NCBI GenBank assembly: GCA_015680685.1
Contig: MNCI01022045.1
Location: 1,089 to 32,456 of the forward strand
Direction of reading: 5' to 3'
Source of the DNA: Gnetum montanum
Taxonomy: Eukaryota; Streptophyta; Gnetopsida; Gnetales; Gnetaceae
Length of the DNA: 31,368 nucleotides
This document shows positions 9,408 through 18,316 of the stretch, piece by piece (position 1 is the stretch's first letter; every line of letters begins with the position of its first letter). A model generated the notes under the pieces. That model searched no databases, had not been told where the DNA came from, and saw only the letters and a list, made by a program, of their open reading frames with translations. Position numbers and translations under genes: made by a program.

Positions 9408-11535
9408 ATGGATTCTGCATACACCACCACAACCGCAATGATTACCACTGACTTGGGTGCCACATCTGTGAACCCCATCACCACCACTAGACCAGCCTCT
9501 AGTGTTGTAGGACCTCAAGGACAGTCGCGTCGGTCATTGAGACTGCAGGGCAAAGACCCCGTATTTACCGTCATGACCCCTAAAGAATATAACTTCATTT
9601 GTGTCAAGATCCAGGCAAAGCTTGCCCTTAGCCGAGCCGAAATCGAGGTGAAACGAAATTTTGAGATGATCCACCAAGGGGGTCAAGATTTTACCCCTAC
9701 TGCCTACGACATCATTTCCTTTAACAGAACATCACCATGAAATCATAACACAGTTGGTCACGGCTAGGAGCCAGGCTACACGGGCTAGGCTGGAACCCTA
9801 GAACGGGGAGGAAGAAGATGATGAATTTGTAGCCCAGTCTGAACATTCGTACCATACTCTTAGCCCCCATACATACATAAATCCCTTATTCCCTCTCAAT
9901 GGAAAATCCGCCCACCTTAATCCCGCCATGACCACACAAACTCACATTCCTGTCATCCCGCAAGCCACTACATAGTCATCTGGGCTACAAGTGCAAATAC
10001 CCCAAAATAACATGGGGGTGGTCTCCTCACCGCGCGTAATCAGCATCCCGTCGGTGGTCCCAGCATCCACCGTGCCCCATTTCATGCCTCAGATCCAACC
10101 CGATACCATATCTACAACTCACCCAGTGCAGACTTTATCACTGTCGCCCCTTCCAACCCAACAGATCACAGCCGTTGTTCAGCCATAGACATTCATCCAA
10201 TAGCCCGCCGCAAGTCAGTGGATCATCCCCGTGGCATAACATAACCAGTCTGCGGTATATGGCATGCAACCCTCAGTTGCACCCGCAACGCATATTCTGT
10301 AGATGGTCCCACAATATCCTTATCCCTATCCTGCGCAGCCGATAACGGCTAATCTCTCTTCTTAAATCGGTGGGTGCTGGTCCTCACAGGCACCTCTATC
10401 TGCAGGGATCCCTGCTACACTATCTGCCAGCCAAACCATCCCTCCATTTCCACTCCCTAGCACCGCTCTTCCAGATCAACCCCCTATTCCTCCTATGCAA
10501 GCATCTTCATCAATAGGCTTAGATCAAGCCTTCTTACTCATTCAGACCCTCACTGAGGAGGTTAGACACCTTAAAGCCGCTGGCTCAGACACTATACAGA
10601 TCATGGACTTCTACCAAGATGATCCTATTAGTCCAGCGGTCCCCATGCTGTCGTTGCCCCTGGGGATGTCCTTACCCCATTTCACCAAATATAATGGGGA
10701 GGGAGATCCCAACGCTCACCTGGTTACCTTCAGATCTGAATCTTTGTTGTTACAGCAATGGCCTCACATAATCATCTGTGTGTTTGCTATGTCTCTGATA
10801 GGAAAAAATTTAGATTGGTATCAAGCCCTCCCTCGCTCTTCCATCTCAACCTTGGAAGAGCTCGTGACACAATTCATGGCTTGCTTTAAATACAACTTAA
10901 AGCCAAAGGTCACGTTAGATCAACTCATGGGAGTGAAACAGGACCCGCTCAAACTAGTCCAAAAGTTTATACAGCGGTGGAGTGCTACCTTGAATGAAAT
11001 TCGTGAGCCAATCGCGGATGCCCATTTGCTGGCCATATTCAAAGGAGAAGTTAATGATTTTATCAAATCTAAGCTGTATTATCTTTCCCCCAGCTCCTTA
11101 AAGCAGGCTTTTGCCCAGACCAAAAGCATCCAAGATGCTGCAGAGGCTAGCAAGGACCCGACGTATGTTGCCTACAAAAATGCTAACAACAAGGGCAAGG
11201 ATAAAGGTAAAAGAACAATAATGACAGTAGCTATGTTGGTTGAAGGCACTAAGAACAAAAATAGGAAGGCACCTACGGCATCATCCGAGACCATGGCTAG
11301 TGTGAGTAGCACTAGCTAAGACACATCTGCTGCTGAAGAGCCCCCTCAACCAAAACCAAACTTTGAGCGTAAAGATCGCTCAAAGTATACAACCCTGCCT
11401 GTGAAACATTTGGAACTGTTGAAACAACTGTTAGGGGTAGGATACATTTAGACCAAGAAGGTATCCAAAGAAGCTTTGAAGCATCACAGAAATCATTATG
11501 AACTGTTAAAAGAATCCTTCTTTAGCCCTACCTGA
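9408..11535 (+). pseudogene. gag: gag of the Tat-type element, N-terminal and core part
   Basis: The start at 9408 opens MDSAYTTTTAMITTDLGATS. A shift near 9730 moves the frame, after which a long Pro/Thr/Gln-rich stretch with several stops leads to a good frame at 10495-11319. That frame holds the retrotransposon gag core: LPHFTKYNGEGDPNAHLVTF, a DWYQALP block, an LVTQF block, then the QKFIQRWSA and FIKSKLYYLSP blocks, typical of Tat gag proteins. After the stop at 11317-11319 the frame continues to about 11535. Gag would form the cytoplasmic particle. The roughly 400-residue low-complexity segment before the core is long; it could include an extra N-terminal module or an Ogre-like separate ORF1, but no domain is recognisable. 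Confidence 0.85.
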
Positions 11536-12388
11536 CAAACCACCAGTTTCAAGGTCTTTCAGGCTGGACCGTTTCTATGACTACCATCAGTTGTGTGGTC
11601 ACGATACAGATTACTGCTGGGCGTTGAAAGATGATATTCAATGCATGATTGATGATGGTTCACTCAAACTAGACGGCAGTAATCCAACGCGTCCAGAAAA
11701 CCAAGCGTTGCACGTGTACAAGGATCCGTTGAATGCAAACAACGCACCCTACACAATCAACGTGGTGAGTACGGACAGTGAGAGGAAAGTACCACCCAAA
11801 CAACCTTTTGTTTTGCGTGTACCTATCAACTCACCAAGGGGGACATGCTTTTCATCGGTAGCTGGTGGTGTCTCAAGGCCACCCTTCATCATTCGAGTGC
11901 CTTCTCCAGATTTGACTCAGCCTCCCAGTAACAGTAAAGCCGCGGCCATGTCTGCATCCACACCTAAGGCACCTTTCATTCTCAGGGTGCCAAAATCACT
12001 GGCTACCCCTTTGACACAGGGGCAAGCTTCTAACGCAAATCACCAACCATCACCTTATAAACAAAAGGAAGGGGATGCACCTAGTAATGCCGCAAAGAAT
12101 CACCTTACGCTAGGCTTCACTAGGCCCAGGCCCTTGGCCTCTGTCCCTGTGTCTATGCCTTCTAGGTAAGACAAGGATACAGAAAAATAACCACCTCTCC
12201 TTGGCAAGAAAAAGAACAACTCCCCGACCGACGCTATTCCACCCAAGGAGATCCATCTCTTAGGGCGAATGGAAGAAGACAAAGGGGACAAACAAACCAG
12301 TAAAGAACGAGATCTCTGGGATGTGTTTACGTAGGTCAAATAGGCTCTGAAACAAGAAAATACAACGCTGAGCCTCTATGACCTGCTC
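11536..12388 (+). pseudogene. gag: gag C-terminus with zinc-binding-like motif and linker
   Basis: After a frameshift near 11535 the frame 11591-12169 continues gag. Around 11570-11640 it reads YDYHQLCGHDTDYCWALKDD, matching the C/H-rich nucleic-acid-binding motif (F-H-x-x-x-G-H-D-T-E-x-C-x-x-L-K) of Tat gag. Next comes a linker with at least four diverged copies of a P-F-(V/I)-(L/I)-R-V-P motif (about 11805, 11880, 11970), an internal protein repeat. Stops at 12167-12169 and near 12190 and 12330 interrupt the way to the protease. Confidence 0.75.
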
Positions 12389-13193
12389 ATGATGTCTCAA
12401 AAACACCGTGAGGCCATGGTCCGCATGCTGACATCCATACCTGTGGAGGAAAGCTTACCAGCAGAGGAGGAAGCGATACACGCTGTCATGTTTCCCTCTG
12501 ACGCTGAGCAACCTAAACCTACCTCGTTGACCTTTCATGATGAATCCATCAAAGATGATCTTGAGAAAGGTCAAGTGACAACTGAACCCATGTTTATCAC
12601 CATCCGGGTCAGTCAATATCGAATCCGGACGGTGCACGTGGATGATGGCGCAGCTACAAATGTCATTCCCTATCCCATTGTGGATAGGTTGGATTTGGTC
12701 GACCAGATCAGTCCCACAATGAAAACATGCATAAAGTCATTCAACGGAGCACGGGTTTAGCTTAAGGGGACAATGCGCATCGAATTTTTGGTAGGGGATC
12801 AATCCCCAATGGATGCCACATTCCTTTTCATAGAGAAGATGCCCAGGTTCAACTTAATTCTAGGGAGGTCCTCGCTAGCCCAACTAAGGGCAGTTTCATC
12901 ACCAATCCATTAGGAAATACACCTACCCTACGCAGGGGGAGAGGTTGTAATACGCGGTGACGAAATCACCCCCAGGACTGTCAACAATATTAAAGAGGAA
13001 CGGGGTTCGAAGATAGAAACATCAGATGATTAGACCCCTCCCTGAATCCCTAAACAAACCGAAGTAAATGATGATAGTCTAGCTTGGGCCAACCTGCCAT
13101 TTCAGGATGGTGGTGTAGAAGAGTCAGGCCGCAAATCTCCCTGCCCTTACGCATCATTGAACGTAAAGGCCATCAAGAAACAATTACGAATTA
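12389..13193 (+). pseudogene. Aspartic protease (PR)
   Basis: The frame 12389-12760 reads into MFITIRVSQYRIRTVHVDDG and then AATNVIP. The D-D-G-A block at 12641-12652 is the active-site loop in the form usual for Tat proteases. After a stop at 12758-12760 the same frame continues through FLVGDQ and FNLILGRSSLAQL (the I-L-G-R segment of the fold, about 12860) to a last stop near 13192. The enzyme would cut Gag-Pol. It shares a frame with the gag C-terminus, as in a Gag-Pol fusion. Several internal stops make it non-functional. RT does not follow; the interval carrying the antisense gene begins here. Confidence 0.8.
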
Positions 13194-13805
13194 GTGATTG
13201 ATCTGAATGGCATTTACGCGCATCTTCACGTCTTTACTAATTTTGCCTTTACGCTTAGCAGTTTCCATTGTCAATCCTCTTTAATATATACATACATATC
13301 TATGCTTGCTATTCATTACGCTATTCACATTTCTTTATATACGCTATTTACACTTGTTGATAATTTTAGTGCAATTACATAGAAATGTACATTATTATCA
13401 AATACGCTTCCAAAATTACGCAGGCAGCCCGCAATGACCTTAAACTAGTGGTGGCTCACAACAGCCTAAAACTAGTGATGGTCCGCAACGGCCTAAAACT
13501 ACTAACGGCCCGCAATGGCCTTAAACTAGCAAAGGCCCGCAACAACCCAAAACTACTTCCCTGATAGTTTATGCAAATTTTACACGATGGTCCACGATGA
13601 CCTTAAACTAGCAATTCCATTTCACAACAACGTGACTTATTTTAAACCTGTAACAACTACACTTACGCTTTGCAAATAAAGATAAAAATCAAAAAAATGA
13701 TATAAATAGCCTTTAAAACCATATAGAAGATCTTAATGCCAGTCTTTTCACCATTCATATAACCACAGTTCAATTCCAATCAATAAAATCATGCGTAAGT
13801 TACAA
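13194..13805. other. Non-coding start of the PR-RT interval
   Basis: This AT-rich stretch has no gene in either direction. TTACGC recurs here (13214, 13250, 13316, 13417, 13655), as in the LTRs. It includes the tandem array at 13435-13640. On the minus strand it would be the 3' untranslated region of the antisense gene; I see no canonical AATAAA signal on that strand. Confidence 0.5.
13435..13640. repeat. Tandem array 1 (about 31-bp units)
   Basis: Five to six diverged units share the core GGTCCGCAATGGCCTTAAAC followed by TAGC or close variants (near 13440, 13470, 13500, 13530, 13590). The unit resembles the array at 21734-22240 in the 3' region of the same element and has the same orientation. 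Confidence 0.7.
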
Positions 13806-14039
13806 TTACGCATCCCCTCTGGTGCCACTATCACCCGTATCCCTTAGGTCAGTCTCCAAGCCTAATAAATCATCCTCAAGTGGGCCATCCTTCTTAGAAG
13901 GCATTCCTTCACGAGGAATGTCATCCTCACGAGGTCCTTGCTCTAACACCGGCTCCACAAGAGGACGCTCTTCGCTATTACGCTCCTCTTCTTGTGCTTG
14001 TTCCTCACCCTGTTCGCCTTCGCCCTCCAATTCTTGTAC
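13806..14039 (-). pseudogene. Antisense gene exon 9: acidic tail
   Basis: The 77 codons up to TAA at 13806-13808 are open. They are rich in Glu, Asp, Gly and Pro, starting VQELEGEGEQGEEQAQEEE. The exon begins after ATATAG (minus strand) in phase 0, matching the end of exon 8 (CAA before GTAAGT). No domain is recognised; it looks disordered. Confidence 0.65.
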
Positions 14040-14115
14040 CTATATACAGCAAATACATTAGCAAATATTTGACACCATAACCAGAAAACTTAGATTCAAT
14101 AATGTTTAAACTTAC

Positions 14116-14933
14116 TTGCGACGGTCCTGCTTCCGCAGCAAAGGGGAGCTGTTCTAAACCGACCCATAGGCGTTGCATAATCTCATCTTCAATTAGTTCA
14201 GACCATACGCCATTCCCCAGAGCAGCTCCACCCTTCACCTTCCCCTTTTCCACACTAGTCCAGTGAGGTGGATCAGGGAAGAAAGTGGGGACAGTAGTCT
14301 CGCCCCCGCGAAGAGTCATTTCTCTTTCCGGTGACGTGCTTACTATCACTTGCTCCTGAAACTTCTCGAAAGCTTGGGATGCGCCAATGACATCAAGGAA
14401 TACCCGCAAGGATTGAGCTTCGACGACAGAATCACAGTAATGCTAACGATAAGTGAGACATTCTCTCTTATACAGATGCTTGTGATCTTTTTCCTTCTGC
14501 CCTCACTCTTGCACACTTGCATAGAAATCCTTCCAGCCTTGGCTTTTCTGAGATAATAACTCTATCTGCATCCGCTGCTCCACCAACTCCCGACTGGTTT
14601 GCACGTTGTTCTTGATTGTAGTCTAGTAGCGGGAGTAGTCAATTACAGTTGTATGCCAGTCCTCCTCACCCATTTCCTGCGCCTGTAGGAACTTGCATGG
14701 TGATTTTAAGTCTCCGACCTCTTTGGCCAGAGACTCCTTCTCCCTCTTTGAACTCTGCAGCCTTTTCTAGAGGTCTTCATTGACACTCTTACTCTCCCAC
14801 AAGGAGCAAGTCGAGCGTAACGCACATTTACGCATCTCCTCATAAATGTTGCATGGAATGACTACCCCGTCAAATGGAGGCTCCACTGTGTCTAAATCAA
14901 TGGGCTCCGTTGGGTCCCATTGAAGGCGAGCTC
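14116..14933 (-). pseudogene. Antisense gene exon 8: coiled-coil region
   Basis: The 818-nt exon lies between TATCAG and GTAAGT. Its single frame starts ARLQWDPTEPIDLDTVEPPF. The middle, about residues 50-160, is rich in Glu, Lys, Gln and Leu (KRLQSSKREKESLAKEVGDL and onward) and predicts a coiled coil. The end reads LWVGLEQLPFAAEAGPSQ. Four in-frame stops interrupt it. Such N-domain/coiled-coil layouts are common in plant transposon-associated proteins. The function is unknown. Confidence 0.65.
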
Positions 14934-15010
14934 CTGATAGCAAACATTATCAATATAAATGAAACATTACCACTTTCTAATAAAATAAACCTATTATAGC
15001 TATAACATAC

Positions 15011-15390
15011 CAGCTCTAGGATCAACGCGCTCGAGGTGCTCGATCATATCACTGACAATGCCTTCCATGAAGGTGAATTTATCAGGAAACTCTCTCCATG
15101 ACCTACTCACAGAGGGAGACGCAGATGCATCTTCTTCACCTATAGCGTAATTTAGTTAAAAATCCTAATTATTAACAAAACTCCTCAAAGACACCCAATA
15201 CACTTACTACCTCTACCGGTTACAGTGGGGAGTGCATCAACAGTTCCCGCCTCCTCCCTCTCCTCACTCATAGGAGTCTATGCATCGCTAGTCCTAACAG
15301 CTGGGGCCTCTTCTTCCAAAACTGGGGTCCCTTCCCCATGACTTAATATCACTGCCCCTGTTTCAGGGGTCAACCACTTTGCAGGCCTCA
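15011..15390 (-). pseudogene. Antisense gene exons 6 and 7
   Basis: Exon 6 (15211-15390) reads RPAKWLTPETGAVILSHGEG and on through Glu-rich sequence, with one stop. Exon 7 (15011-15139) is fully open: EEDASASPSVSRSWREFPDK, then FTFMEGIVSDMIEHLERVDP. Both are phase 1 at each side. The intron between (15140-15210) is 71 nt. They look like a linker between the exon 5 domain and the coiled coil. Confidence 0.65.
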
Positions 15391-15485
15391 CTGATTCAAA
15401 TCACATACACATTTAGACGATTCAAAATATCTTGAATAAAAATTGCGTAATACAATAACTTTGACTACATTTCTTTTATGCTTAC

Positions 15486-16535
15486 CAAGCGGAGGTTTAC
15501 TCCGTTGAACTTTGACTTGCATGGTTCGACCTGTGCCACTCCTAGGCTCCACAGGGACCTCGGTTAAGTGAAGCCTTTTACGTCTAGCCGAAGGCTCTAC
15601 AATCTATGCCGCCAAGCATTTCCCTCGCGGAGCATCGCCAGTGTAAGTGGGCATCACCCCACCTACGCTGTCAGGGCCTCGCACTCGAGACACCGTCAAA
15701 TCCCTTGTCGTTATTGACAGAGACTCGCCAATCCCTTCTATGGGATCCTGTCCATGTGTAGTGCCGAAAATGTGGGTAATCCAAGGTTTGGATAGTTGAT
15801 TTCGGTCTTGCTCCACCCAGACCCCATTCCTTTGGTTAACCAAAAATTCGTCAAAATGCCGAAGGTAAGCTATGAAGAAGGCGAAATGCATGTTGAAACG
15901 AGAATCAAGCTTCTGGTGAAGCCTAATCATTTCAGTGCGTAAACCCTCAACAAAGTAGCTTGCCCAGTCAAACTGGGTCCCTTCCTCCATAACCTCCCAC
16001 ATGATACGGGTTTGTTCTATGGTAAAGAACCTCCCCTGCGAGAGTGTTTTGGGGAAAGCCCAGGCCCAGAATAGGGGATAAATCGTCTTGGTGATCTCTA
16101 GTTTGATCTTCTCATAAGGGATCCCCTTAGCCTCCTTCTTGGCCCCTAGCCACTCCTCTAGCCACTCCTGACAGGAGAGACTCCTCTTTGCCTTTTCCTC
16201 TATGGGAAGGCCATCAGAGGGGATGCCGAAAAGATCTGCAAAAATATGAGCATCAATATCAAAATTTACACGTACATGATGCACGCGCATGCAAAAGCGC
16301 TCAACCCTTTCGCTGAAGGAGTTGACTAGGGTTAACATTTCACTGACGGGGACATCAGGGGTTACGGCCAAAAATAAGTGCATTAGCCTTGCTTCCCGCA
16401 ACTTGGTAACCAACGCAACCGAGGCCGCCGCATGGCTGAGCCAGCATTGTGCCTCCTTGATGTTGCCGTAGCGGTAGAGAAGAGTATTTGCCTCGCAGCC
16501 AGAAATTGTAAGGGTAATCTCCCAGGATTCCCTGA
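15486..16535 (-). pseudogene. Antisense gene exon 5: plant-transposon-associated domain
   Basis: This is the largest exon, 1,050 nt, open for over 300 codons from its acceptor (TTTGTTTAG at 16536) to a stop at 15604-15606, then open again to its donor. It includes VHHVRVNFDIDAHIFADLFG followed by IPSDGLPI, then WASYFVEGLRTEMIRL and FNMHFAFFIAYLRH. This resembles the domain found in plant transposon-linked proteins (putative plant transposon protein / Transposase_28-32-like) with an R-V-x-F-x-x-x-x-I-x-x-L-F-G-I-P core. The match is by pattern only. An ATG at 16554 lies in the intron and is not the gene start. Confidence 0.6.
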
Positions 16536-16632
16536 CTAAACAAATGTAAGACACATGTCAAAAAAATACTATTACGTGACATTCACGATTCACAATTACA
16601 TTATGCAACAATAAAATGCACAGTAATTTTAC

Positions 16633-16907
16633 CAGGTCCAAATGGCAAAGGAAATGGAGGAAGTTTCCTTTGCACATCTACAATGGTAAGGGGCATATCC
16701 AAAGTCCAATCATCATGTAACCACCCAAGATTCTGGCAATTCTCGAAAGCATCAGCATAACGGGTGGGGTACTCATGAATGTCGAAGTCGATCTACCCCA
16801 TTACACCAGCGCATACATTACTAGTAGAGGTAAACATCTTTATTGTCATTTTAGTCCAAGTTAAGGTATCACCATCGCCTACTAACTTGTTCTCATGGAA
16901 AAAAAAT
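16633..16907 (-). pseudogene. Antisense gene exon 4
   Basis: This exon reads HENKLVGDGDTLTWTKMTIK and, after a stop at 16793-16795, IDFDIHEYPTRYADAFENCQ, ending LPPFPLPFGP. Its donor (GTAAAATT) and phase 1 end fit exon 5 exactly. The upstream edge follows GGTACAG at 16908-16914 beside an eight-base homopolymer, where one base is missing or added. No domain is recognised; it may close the phosphatase-like domain of exon 3. Confidence 0.6.
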
Positions 16908-16987
16908 CTGTACCATACCACATATGTTTTTATTACGCTTTAGACAATAGACATATAATGACAATACCGCCAATAAAACCACTTAAC

Positions 16988-17436
16988 CCCTTGAATAATA
17001 CACTGTGCCTGGTGGGTTCTGGAAGTAAGTCGAGACATGACAGGCCACGAACAAAGTGTTGTATGCATGGTAACAACTAAACTGAGCCATTTTCCAAATC
17101 CAACTTAAGCACCTCAACCCTCTGGCGCTAAGTTCGCGGTCCTGGGGACAACCAATGTCGATAGCCCCGTCTGTCAAGAAAGCCAGAATTCCCTGCGTAG
17201 AACCCACTAACAGGTGCTTCGAAATGGTGCCAGCAATATCTCCAGACAGGTGTGACCATACAATAATGCTGTAGTTACGCAGTAAAAATTGAAAAAACTC
17301 CAGTGCACCCTTTCGAAACTATATGGCCCTCCCATGCAATCGAGTCTGAGGGGGAGGAACATTAGGTACGATTGGGTTTATGCAGCATAAAACCCCGACT
17401 ATATCCAAGACGATTAAGACGGGTCTTAACATGATA
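16988..17436 (-). pseudogene. Antisense gene exon 3: FCP1/NIF-like phosphatase domain, catalytically degenerate
   Basis: The exon reads MLRPVLIVLDIVGVLCC, like the h-h-h-h-D-x-D-G-x-L motif of HAD/FCP1 phosphatases with the second Asp replaced by Val. After a stop at 17319-17321 it continues FRKGALEFFQFLLRNYSIIV followed by WSH, matching the R-P-x-x-x-x-F-L-x-x-x-x-x-x-F-x-V-x-I-W-S-S block. Near the end YNTLFVACHVSTYFQNPPGT matches N-T-L-L-x-D-D-S-x-x-x-x-x-x-N-P-P with both Asp lost. Order and spacing of the blocks fit an FCP1-homology domain. A captured host phosphatase gene turned pseudo-enzyme is the inference. Confidence 0.55.
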
Positions 17437-17515
17437 CTGTATAGAGAAAATAATAAACATATCAACGTCTAGATTCAAATTTACATGCTTAAAATACAGA
17501 AAATCTATAACTTAC

Positions 17516-17820
17516 GCTTAGCTATTCATGCCGAAATCGCCTAAACCCTTGCAACAGTACAAGGTTTGTCCCTGACAAAGGCGATAGACGCAATCCTAGT
17601 GTATAAACCCTTGTTTTAATGTGAGGTCTAAAATTTTAATTTATGCAGGCGACGCTACAAGAATAAACACTACAAAAGTAACATGAATAAGCAAGGGATG
17701 ACCTACCGATTCAAAGGCATAGGGCACTTCGACCACTGCCTGTGAAACACGCTGCAGGCTTCCTTACACCTCATCAATCTTGGCCAATTTCGTGTTCTTC
17801 CCTTTCACTTTAGGTGCCAT
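17516..17820 (-). pseudogene. Antisense gene exons 1 and 2
   Basis: Exon 1 (17707-17820) begins with ATG in CTGTAACAATGGCA and has a Lys-rich start, one stop, and the donor TCG/GTAGGT. Exon 2 (about 17516-17627) ends at GTAAGT. In the frame that fits exon 3 it includes CVYRLCQGQTLYCCKGLGDF. The 1/2 junction does not keep frame with the strongest sites, so an alternative donor four bases on, or an indel, is needed. Confidence 0.5.
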
Positions 17821-18316
17821 TGTTACAGTTCTAACACCTTCACACTTTTGCACCTTTACGCCTTTACAAATGACGCGCTCAAATCTTCTGCTCCTCCTCC
17901 TTTCTCTCTGTAATAGCTAAAAATTCAAATTCACGATGGCAAACAACCTGTTCTAAATGAAAACTACTTACTTATATGCAAAATTTAATTAACTTGATGC
18001 CCGATTTTAGCGAGACTTGCCCAAATGCTGGTGTCAGTTTGAGCTGGAACCTGAGGATCAAGGCATTAATTACATCAGATATTGCACGCATTACGGTCTG
18101 AAACAACCTAAACTACTATATCTTATCTCCTCATAATCAGGTCTCATTAATTACAGGCTATTCGCAAAATTTACAATTTAGTTAACTTTACGCTCAGTAA
18201 CGTCACATCACGTCCTATACACTAAACTAAGCATTATTTGTTAAACACTTATCGCATCAAACTTAGTATCTTTCTAATTATTCTCGTATTTGACAATTTT
18301 GCAGGATAATTGACAG
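17821..18316. other. Upstream region of the antisense gene / 3' end of the PR-RT interval
   Basis: No protein is recognised here on either strand. It holds the possible antisense promoter and leader, and on the plus strand ends in a pyrimidine-rich TTTGACAATTTTGCAG (to 18304), a plausible 3' splice site just before the RT-side coding region (ATG at 18317). Confidence 0.45.
17971..17978 (-). promoter_or_regulatory. Possible TATA box of the antisense gene
   Basis: The minus strand reads CATATAAG about 155 bases upstream of the ATG at 17820. Between them lies a GA-rich leader (AGAGAGAAAGGAGGAGGAGC at about 17890-17910), a common plant 5'UTR feature. The box and leader are where a promoter of the antisense gene would be. 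Confidence 0.35.

Larger units (their letters stand above)
13806..17820 (-). pseudogene. Antisense nine-exon gene inside the retrotransposon
   Basis: On the minus strand an ATG at 17820 (MAPKVKGKNTKLAKIDEV, then a stop) opens a gene with nine inferred exons: 17707-17820, 17516-17627, 16988-17436, 16633-16907, 15486-16535, 15211-15390, 15011-15139, 14116-14933 and 13806-14039. Each intron is GT...AG and 71-97 nt long. Donors include GTAGGT, GTAAGT, GTTAAG, GTAAGC and GTATGT. Exons 4 to 9 join in one frame (phases 1,1,1,1,0), strong evidence that the introns are real. The exon 1/2 and 3/4 joins are each one base out, so those edges or the copy itself are imperfect; the latter lies at an eight-A run (16899-16906). 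The product would be about 1,100 residues. About eleven in-frame stops make this copy dead. Its biological role is unknown. Confidence 0.75.

Noticed and set aside
13435-13640. CRISPR-like array
   Set aside because: Units are contiguous and diverged with no conserved repeat/unique spacer pattern, and the setting is a plant retroelement.
15604-16554. Treating the 316-residue minus frame as a complete single-exon gene
   Set aside because: Its ATG lies in an intron, and coding quality continues past its stop to a donor at 15485. It is the central exon of a larger split gene.
13806-17820. Antisense gene as an ordinary host gene next to a transposon
   Set aside because: It lies between protease and RT of one element with a single target duplication around the whole, and its surroundings share the element's repeat motifs and tandem arrays. 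A later nested insertion remains possible, but I found no terminal repeats or duplication at the edges of the interval.
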